From assembly GCA_018417955.1 (NCBI GenBank), contig JACTVC010000018.1, positions 744,001 through 808,000 of the forward strand: DNA of 64,000 bases. The letters run 5' to 3'. The stretch is from Laccaria trichodermophora (taxonomy: Eukaryota; Basidiomycota; Agaricomycetes; Agaricales; Hydnangiaceae). Below are positions 56,001 through 64,000 of the stretch, one piece after another; position 1 is the stretch's first letter; each line of letters begins with the position of its first letter. The position numbers and the translations under genes were made by a program. Under the pieces are notes generated by a model that had not been told where the DNA came from, searched no databases, and saw nothing but the letters and a program-made list of their open reading frames with translations.

Positions 56001-59000
56001 TCAACTCCAACAAGAGAGCCTGGATTGCTTGTTCGGATAGTCTTATCAGGAAGATTGAGGAGATCATTCAGCATACCTGTAAATTTCACAATGATCAGGT
56101 TCCATCTGCTTTGCGGTCTTGGCTTGAGGGTTTGAATGGGTGTGTGACTTTGACTGTTGTTATAAATGCCTTCAAGTTTGAATACTCTGCTAGAACTTTG
56201 GACCATCTAAAAGAAAGTGTTTTAGATATTCACCAGCAGAGTTCCAGGAAAATTTTCAGCTTTTAACAAGGTAAAAAATATATTAAGAAGTTTGAGGGGA
56301 AGATGAATGAAGTTATGAGTTCTTTCCATGTACGTAAAATAGTCTTCTGCTTAATTGGCTCACTGACATCAAAGTTAGGCCCTTTGGTATGAGGAAAACT
56401 TGCAAAGAGTGGGCCCCAACTCCTATATTTACTGGGCTGTATAATTATAACATGGAAAAATGGGGTAGATATTATTAATAATGCTACCTTTTAACTGCCA
56501 AAATTACTTGAAAGATATTTAAAATCTTTTATTTCATTTTACAATTATTTTATCAATTTTTTCCATCGAAATTATTGAGAATTTTTGGGGGTGGATGAAT
56601 GTTGAAGACATTAGAGAAGAAATTTCTATACAAGGCAATTATATCTGTGCAGTAAATATGTGGAAGATATGTTGTCAACCATGAGGTAAAGAACTTCTAA
56701 ATATAACAGTATTCTGGGGGGATCTAACACTTGCTTGATAAGGTTATTTGCAAATGTCTTGTTCAAAATTTTGTTGGTCCCAAAAAAAAAAGAAAATTGG
56801 AGGCCTCAACAACTGAGGTCCCAAATTGTCATAGAACATCATATCAACTTACCAGGACCCAGCTGGATCTTCAGGCATGTTATTCAGTGCTGTAGAGTTC
56901 AAATACCAGTAGTTTTGGCTGTATCTAAGTACATAATCAAGCCTATGCAACCAAAAGTTATCTTATCACAAATCACACAAACAATTTTCAAATCTACAAC
57001 ATGTAAATGGAACCTCGACACAATCTCAGCCATCCAAGAGTTGCCATTGCCACAGAAGTCAAACCTGATAATTCTGATGACTTTGTACAATTGAAACAAA
57101 AAAGGATTCTGTGACAGGCAGAAATTGACATGCTCAATGAGTGCCTTTGTGGTCTAGTAGTAGCACCATCATTGGAGGGTGCCTTGCTGTGTAAAAAGAA
57201 TGGCTGTGAAACACAATGGGTATTTACTATTCAATTCCATCATATCTTACTTACATTTTATTATCAGTACCACCTGCAGTGTGTATCACTTGAGCAGGAA
57301 CCTTGAAACTAGGTCTGCATGAGGAAGAGGGAAGCAAAGCTGCAGATGATGTAGTATTACCATATTTGGACATGGGCCTGATTATGTAGTTAGTTAGTCC
57401 ACCTAAAGTTGAGGAAAAAGAAAAATCAACCCCAGGTCTTTTTTTCAATGCCAGAGCCCCCTTGGCACTTTGCAATATTTAAGACAGTTGACAAAAAAAA
57501 TACATTACATCATTTTTTGACTTCGAAACATTTGAGGATTTTAATGTGACAGCCCTTTGGGAGACCCCATGACAACAATGACTTGTCTCAACAATTATGC
57601 ACCAACCACCGCTACTGTGAAGATGATGATGATGTGACAACTACTCTATTGTGACAATGCAATGACAACAACAACCTGCTTCACCACTCAGTGATGATGC
57701 AGCCTTCAACAATGCCTACATCCTCTTTTACTGCTCTTGGTGCCCACCACATCACATGATCACATTGACTGACACATCATGCACAATGTCAACTGCTACG
57801 TCACAGGGCACCTGCAACCACAACCAACAGGTGCTGTCGGCCAGGAGTAATGAATGAGGAGGAGGCAGGGGGGAAACAAAGTGGAGGGCAATGAGAAGGA
57901 GCATGTGTACAAGCACAGACACCAACCTGAGGTGGAGTGCATCCCACATGTCTCGTTCACATTGTCAGGTGCATCATTCAAGCAAGAAGGGGAGGTAATA
58001 GTGTGAGTTTATGTCTCCCATAGCCTTACAAGCAGTACAGGGCAGTATGTATCCCACATGGGGCCTTTCTCCCACTCTCTCATTCCCCTGCACACTTGAC
58101 ATTGGGACTAATGAAGGGGAACACAAGGATGTGGTGGAAGTTGTTTGAAAACATGCCAAATTTTGTGAAGTCAATACATGATGTAATGTAACTTTTGTTT
58201 TTTGGGAACTGCCATGAATTATGCAAAACACTGTAATGTTTGTTCCTCATTATATTATATTATTTTAAGCTCACTGTGGCTTTCAGTTGGGCCAATTCAT
58301 TGGAACAAGCAGAGGTGCTTCCCAAGCATATAGCTAGTTGGGTAGATGGTGGTATTGTTACCTGTACCATTTCAATCAATTCAGCAGTAGCACACAATGG
58401 GCCTCTCAAATTGCTGAAATGTAATGGAGGTAACGGTCATTTTGGGCAGGTGCCAAATACTTTGGTGGGTCCCATGCCATATACCCCAAAATCTCAGGCC
58501 TCCAGCAGTTACCTGCCAAATTTTTTATGCAATGTAATGGTGACTTGGCCAGAGTGCCAAAACCAAATTTTTGACAGGTGTGTAACATGTAACAGAGCCT
58601 GCTGAATTGATCAAAATGGTACAGTATTGTGGTGAGTAGCTACAACATGTGATGCTCATATGTACTGTGCACATGACTGCTGTGGAAAAACAAAAGTTGA
58701 ACAGAGGAAACAGGGAACTAGTTGTCTACTCACACATTGTCTCACATTCTCTCGACTTTTAGTAAAGGAGTTCAGGTAGAATAAAAAGAAAGGTAGAAAA
58801 ATGAAAAATAGAAAATAAAAGTTAAAACTTGAAATAAGGAGGGCATTGTGAGTGGAGCAAAGTGCACTTCCACAATGCGTGATGGCCTTGAACAGTTGCA
58901 AGGTATGTTTGAAATTGGGATCACCATGTGACATAGCAATGAAAATGTTCAGCCAGCAACAAGTGTTTACTGAGCAGTTGATATGGTGTCTGGCAGCAAC

Positions 59001-59159
59001 ATTCTTGCATTTTCCACAACCTCTCATCCAGTGCAACTCACTCCTAATTGTGGCCAAAAAAGTTCTAGATTCCTATAATTTAACATTTATATCCTCTTTC
59101 GACACCTACAGAAGTTGTGTAAAAGCATATTTAGTGAATGGAATATAGTTTTGTAATAG
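56001..59159. other. AT-rich, CpG-depleted DNA without supported genes
   Basis: Long stretches have almost no CG dinucleotide and an excess of TG and CA. Open frames are short and without motifs. Probably mutated transposon or multicopy-gene sequence; no ends could be defined. Confidence 0.55.
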
Positions 59160-60262
59160 TTGTGCACTGTGCAGTGGAGAAAAATTACCTTTTTAGGGTA
59201 AAATGTCTATTCAACCTTCCAAGTGACCCATGACAAGCACCAGATCTGTTCAGTTCATAGGTTGATGTGCAAGTGACTGAACAGTTGGTTGAAATGCCAC
59301 AGTAGAATCAAACATCTTGCTGTTTGGTGGGTTTTCTTGATCAACCACTTTGATCTTTCCATCCTATATGGAAATAGAGTGGGCACAGCATGAAAGAACA
59401 AATATATGGTAGGAATATGACAATCGCAGCTGCCCAGGTATGCAGATGCATATGAGTGAGGTGAATGTGCTCAGCATTTGGGCCTGCAACATAACAGGGT
59501 GTCTTTCCACACTGCCAGTCTTCACAATGGTGATGGTGTTTGGGGTCTTGTATAATCTTGGCTTGTGCAGTCTCTTCTCTTGAAGGTATACTGGTCTACA
59601 AGGGTTTGAGGAAGAGGGGTGGGTGAAAGGGTGCACACAAATGCAGACCTTCTGTTTTTTTCAAGATGCAGCCGCTTCTTCATGTTCAGCTTCCTCCTCC
59701 AGCTCATCAGCCCCATTTCCTATCTAGATAAGCACATTATAATATAAAGAACAGAAATTGGATGGGGTAACAGACCTGATTCTCAACAATGAACAGCTTC
59801 ACCTCAAAGGGAGACTTGTTCATAGCTTCAGTAACCATCTGCACATAATCCTTGTCATTATCAATGTCTACCTGGTCAGTCACGTGACATGGAATAGTAT
59901 AGGAGAGTGAAAATGAGTCTGCATTGTTTGAAAAAGCCATGAGTTTTTGAAAAGATCATCAAGCTTGAGGTTGGTGCCAATGGTTTTGGACAAGAAGTCA
60001 TGCAAGGGAACATCTTCATAGAAGTGATTGATCTTTGTGACAACTGTTGCCTTTGCATTGGCCCTGTGCTTTTTTCGAGGATCTGGAAGTGGGAGAAGAG
60101 GAGCGAAGACGATGGTCATCTTGATGCCTTTGTTGTCATCGTTATAAAGGCTCAGACCTCCTGCAAAAGTACAAGCAGATGTGTTAGTATAATGGGATGT
60201 AGAATTGGCACTCACAGCCGTCATTCGCATCCTCATCATGGTCGTTATTGGAGTCAGACATG
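59160..60262 (-). pseudogene. Decayed copy of a multicopy Agaricomycete hypothetical protein
   Basis: Starts MSDSNNDHDEDANDG at 60262, then an intron (GTGAGT..GCAG), then LYNDDNKGIKMTIVFAPLLP, KINHFYEDVPLHDFLSKTIG, SFSLSYTIPCHVTDQVDIDN with DKDYVQMVTEAMNKSPFEVK, an acidic/Lys-rich linker (DELEEEAEHEEAA), CGKTPCYVAGPNAEHIHLTH with LHTWAAAI, and VDQENPPNSKMFDS. This order (beta/alpha start, acidic linker, Cys/His motif ending WAAAI, then a PPN..MFD motif) recalls a hypothetical protein family present in many copies in mushroom genomes; this is from memory of the pattern, not a search. At least one frame change (near 59940) and a stop in the linker make it non-functional. It lies in CpG-poor DNA, consistent with silencing of repeats. 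Confidence 0.5.
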
Positions 60263-62505
60263 GAGTTGTTGAATGCAGAGGACTGTAAATGCAACTGGCA
60301 CTGTCACAGATTGTGACTTCTCATGTGTGAAATGACCTGACCACATTTGAAACTTTTTAGGGTCTGTCCAGTAACGAGAATCCATTCTCAACTCATTTTC
60401 ATCCTCATTTGATGGCATGTCCAGAGCATGCTGGGGTCTTCCCACAGTATGAATTTCTCACTCAATTGACTCCAATTTCATTGCCTGTTCCTTGCACCCT
60501 CCCCCAATGCTGGATTGGCTCCAAAGCAGTGAAGTGTCCATGTATCTATTTGCTTCCCATAAGTACAATTATTTCACTCGATTTAAGGCACTGAATGTTA
60601 AATTCGATAAATTGTGCCCATCACTGGATTCTGATCCCTGTGGGAAATCACTCGTTTTGGGTGCTTCTACCCTGTTAACGGTGTCTTGCCTCTCACCACT
60701 ACCACTCCCCATCCTTTGCCATCATGTCTTTGCTGCAACCGACCCCTCTAGGCAACACAACCAACACGGGACCATGTTGAGTGCAGCTCCTGTCCCATTC
60801 TTGCCTTCAAGAGGCTACCACCACACTCGTGCACTGTCATTTATGAAGTGCAAAACAAAACATGCCAGAATCGGAAACGATGCACCACAAGCCATGCCTG
60901 GAAAGTTGCTGGGTAGTCGGGGGTAGCTGGAGCACAAGAGAAGGCCTGTGCAGCAGGGGAGCTCAAGGTGAGTATGAAAATTCAATGACATGTGCATTCA
61001 CTGACTTGATTTCTGCATCCCCACACCTCCTCTCACAACTTAATCTTGAACATCTTGTCAGATCCCTGGACCTGGGAAGGTCAGGTTTGGAAGTTGCTGT
61101 AGGAGTACTCAGGAATGAGAGGAAGTCCATACCAATTCCCCCATACCAATCCCCCCACTCTGTAAACTCATGTAAATGCTCCTGCTCAATATACAATATT
61201 GTTGCATAAATTCACATTGGAAAGGATGGAATGGAAGGAGATTCTTGCATCCAATGTGATATGGCTGAAGGCTCCCTGGCTCCCTGAGCCAAAGACCCTT
61301 AAATTGGGTGCAGGGATACGCCAGCTCATGGAAGTGCACCATAAATTGAGCTGGTTGGCATCACAGGGGCTTAAATTCATTAAATTGAACTTGATTTAAG
61401 TTAAATCCATCACGCAGAAGCACTTATGCCATCTTATGTGTGCTTTTCTCACTTATTTTCATTCCCTTGCAGCAAACTACATTCAGAATATCTCCATGAA
61501 AAGCCAAAAAAGCAGTGAACATGTAGTGGCAGGTGCATTGGAGGCATTCTGCAAGTTTTGCATTTTTCCTGAGGATCCAATGGCATGCAGGCCCCAATCA
61601 AGAATGCACCGTATGGTCCATTTTGGACAAGGGCTGCATCTTTGCCCAGGGGAAAGCCGGAACTAGGGGAAAATTTGCATTTTCAATGTATAATAAGTAC
61701 AAAATGGTGCTATGAGTGAAATCTTGAGAGGGGACACATGCAGCAGTCAAAGCGGTGGCAGGGGAGGAGAAATGGGAGGAGGATGTGACGCACCAGGTCA
61801 CATGGTCACGTGCACCTTCTCCTTTCGGTTGCAATCTGGGAGATCCTGTTAAATCGGCCCACATAAGTACATATTTATTAAATGTACACTGGTGTGCTTA
61901 AAGAATGGACCATGGGTCATTTTCTGGTTCTTTGTGAGAATATATTGTGGTCTAAATGTAGTTGTGTATTTTTTGACATTATGTAGTTGTGTTACACTTC
62001 CCTTGGTATGAACTAATTTGGGTGAAAGTTGGGGCCTTGAGGTTTTTGTTCTGATGGCCATTTTTGGCACCTGAAAAAAAGATATGTGCTTACTAGAAAG
62101 GGAGCCAAAAGATACCTCTGGTTAGCCTGAATGAGCACATTAAAGAATCAGTTGAAAATACTGAGTAGTAATGCCTGTAGAGCCTGTAGAAAATGGTCAT
62201 TTTGTGCTATTTTGGTCACAACTCTGAAGACATTAAAGTGTGAGGGTAGTTCTGATCTGAGTCTTGAGGCTTTTAGAATTGAAATAGATCTGTATCACCT
62301 TCAAGCTACTGAATACAAAGTGAAAAGTGTAGCTACTTGTACCAAAAGAAATATATAAAAAGAAATGGAATCAGATGATAAAAAGTGGTTCAATGTCTCA
62401 GAGAAAAGAGAAGTTGCACAATGTCTAAAAATAGAAAGAAAAGTTGCATGATGGCTAAGAAATTGGGCATGGGATGCATAACTCCAGCTTATTATTATGT
62501 TGGTG
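60263..62505. other. CpG-depleted region, nothing supported
   Basis: Same composition as 56-59 kb. No domain could be recognised on either strand. Confidence 0.5.
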
Positions 62506-62900
62506 TCCCTAGTCTTCTGGGTGTTGAAGGTTTTGTCTAATATTTTGACAAATTCTACCCAGGTCATATTTGGAGTGAAGACTCTATTTGCATTTGTATG
62601 CATCTCCATAAAATGATCTGCCCAGTCTGCAGCTTTTCCCAAAGACATATAGCTGAGGGCAAATTTGATTTTGTAGTTATCATTGGGGAATATGGTGTTA
62701 TAAGCCCTGATATTGGCTTCTAACAATCTGAGCCAAGTCTTTTATTTTTCTTCACTTCCATCAATGCCATTAGGAGGGCAGCATTTCCCTCCTACTTCTC
62801 CTCCACTCTGGGTTACCATATTGATGGCAAGGTTTATGGGTTCATCAGTATCAGTGGATGCGGTGATGTTACCCATTGCTTATTGAGTGTTATGCTGAAG
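62506..62900 (-). pseudogene. Second Ty3-like Gag relic
   Basis: Colinear with the N-terminal half of the gag fragment at 41638-42297: an N-terminal TASTDTDEPINLAINMV, an in-frame stop near the KTWLRLLEANIRAYN segment, KFALSYMSLGKAADWADHF and MTWVEFVKILDKTFNTQKTR. The match ends abruptly after TRD at about 62510. More damaged than the first copy; the 5' flank to about 62960 is shared. Confidence 0.75.
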
Positions 62901-63313
62901 TTTGTAAAGAGGCTCAAAGTCCAAAGACCTTAGAATTTGAGGATGATCTTAATGAAGCTTAGATTGGTTAGGTTCAAGCTGCCAGATGCAAAGAGAAGTG
63001 GAGCTACTTATACTCAAAAAAAGATAGAAAGTGGTCTGATAAGAGTGGAACAATATTGAAGTATCATATGATGTCCAAAAGATTGTACGATAGAAAGTCA
63101 TACGATGTTTGAAGGTAGAAAACGACAAGTCACATGCCAACCAATTGGGGTCTGTCCGTGAAACTTATCAGACAGACCCTTACATCGCTTCTTTTCTTTG
63201 GTCATCAAAATGCTAGGAATGTGCATCATCTTTTATAGTTTGCAGTTAGTCCATGAATGTGCGTAGGTATATACAAAAATAGTTCTTGTCCTTCATCACC
63301 CCACGTCCTCAAA
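62901..63313. other. Boundary between gag relic and GH31 copy C
   Basis: Includes the shared gag leader (to about 62960), a short inverted repeat (GGTCTGTC..GACAGACC near 63153-63178) at the transition from CpG-poor to normal DNA, and the GH31 3' flank block also present at 50565-50628. Confidence 0.5.
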
Positions 63314-64000
63314 TCAAGAATACTGCACTACAAACCCACCATCAAACTTTCTCCCAATACTAACATCCAGAACCTTCCTCCCCGCATCCCACTCCCACCC
63401 CTTAAACACCTGCCCATTAACCAACACCTTCCCGGGTCTACTCACCACACCCAAAAACCTAACCCTCTTCACCCCAACGCCCACCGCATACCCAAACGTC
63501 CCACCAACATTCAACGTACACGGTGAATCCCCAAACCGCATCCACACCTCCGTCTTCATCATCGGATCAACCGAATCCCCATCATCCACATAAAGCTTGC
63601 CCACCGCCCTCCCATCCACCCCAGGCGCAACCACAAACTCAAAATCCTGCTTCCGAACCTCGCTCGTCGTCATTCCCGACCGGGCACGCAGCGGAAGAAC
63701 AACGCCGCCCCGTATATGTAGTGGTATCTCCGTAAAAGAAACGTTATCCAATTTGAGGAACGCCCCCTGCCCATGCACAGGTGCCAGCGTCTTGAAATCG
63801 TAGAATGTGTCTTTGGGTAGGTATATGCTAACGGACGTCGCTTCGTCTTGTGTAACGGGTGATACGAGGATTGAGTCCCCAAAGAAGAATTGATGGTCTA
63901 TCCCGTAGGTGTTGGTGTCTTTTGGGTATTTGAACCATAGAGGGAGGACGACGGGGGAGCCGTCCGTGTGGGAGTGGTGGAAGGCGGTGTAGATGTAGTC
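63314..64000 (-). CDS. GH31 alpha-glucosidase, copy C, C-terminal part (runs off the window)
   Basis: Open in one frame from the right edge to the TGA/TAA region at 63314, without lesions. It reads [160 protein letters not shown] and GWEWDAGRKVLDVSIGRKFD, ending GGFVVQYS. This corresponds to the end of the catalytic barrel and the C-terminal beta domains of a fungal alpha-glucosidase; the active-site residues lie beyond the edge. It is the least damaged of three copies and the likely functional parent or sister of copies A and B. Its left flank is shared with copy B. Confidence 0.88.
   Translation of the reverse strand, partial: DYIYTAFHHSHTDGSPVVLPLWFKYPKDTNTYGIDHQFFFGDSILVSPVTQDEATSVSIYLPKDTFYDFKTLAPVHGQGAFLKLDNVSFTEIPLHIRGGVVLPLRARSGMTTSEVRKQDFEFVVAPGVDGRAVGKLYVDDGDSVDPMMKTEVWMRFGDSPCTLNVGGTFGYAVGVGVKRVRFLGVVSRPGKVLVNGQVFKGWEWDAGRKVLDVSIGRKFDGGFVVQYS

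Noticed and set aside
1..64000. CRISPR array, phage, operon or riboswitch
   Set aside because: The window is eukaryotic (spliced fungal genes); no spacer-repeat arrays or bacterial gene organisation were seen.

Overview
This window looks like chromosomal DNA of a mushroom-forming basidiomycete (Agaricomycete). Most introns are 50-65 nt with GT..AG ends. The protein families are typical of that group: BTB/POZ and F-box adaptors, a MYND/MSS51-like protein, a caspase-domain (C14) protein, RecQ-helicase fragments, GH31 alpha-glucosidases, hAT transposons and a Ty3-like gag. No tRNA, rRNA, CRISPR array or bacterial-style operon was seen.

Layout. At 0-6.2 kb there is a tandem pair of membrane-associated GNAT acetyltransferases and a tandem pair of BTB genes, with related intergenic repeats around them. 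At 6.2-16.2 kb the DNA is gene-poor, with one intact poly-Q/proline-rich gene (7.9-8.6 kb) and a ~390-bp tandem duplication. At 16.2-26.9 kb two inverted copies of a ~290-bp repeat frame recognisable but broken genes for separase, condensin subunit CND1 and a PIP5K/Mss4-type kinase. A 1.5-kb non-autonomous hAT-like element sits in a CND1 intron. At 26.8-33.5 kb there is a truncated secreted Cys-rich gene, a RecQ fragment between inverted repeats, a 2.8-kb hAT element (8-bp target duplication, hATC remnant) holding a 1.59-kb palindrome, and another 1.2-kb inverted-repeat element.

At 34-39.5 kb there is a tandem F-box pair, a third F-box 3' relic and a GH31 relic. At 39.7-44 kb there is an intact MYND gene, a gag fragment and an unrecognised three-exon gene. 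At 44.6-50.3 kb there is a second hAT-like MITE and a caspase-domain gene whose catalytic-His region is split by a 657-bp element with a perfect 8-bp target duplication. At 50.6-56 kb there is a GH31 pseudogene, a protein-kinase-like gene and an NLR-N-terminus-like fragment. From 56 to 63.2 kb the DNA is AT-rich and CpG-poor with decayed multicopy sequences. A third GH31 copy, intact as far as visible, runs off the right edge.

The window is an accessory, duplication- and transposon-driven region rather than a pathway cluster. Two interpretive points matter. First, several apparent frame breaks (second BTB copy, second F-box copy) disappear once a short intron is recognised. Second, the breaks in separase, CND1, PIP5K, the first GNAT and the kinase are mostly one-base contractions in short homopolymers with family consensus preserved on both sides. 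They may therefore be assembly errors or very recent lesions, whereas the CND1 internal deletion, the nonsense-ridden GH31 copy and the caspase insertion look real.
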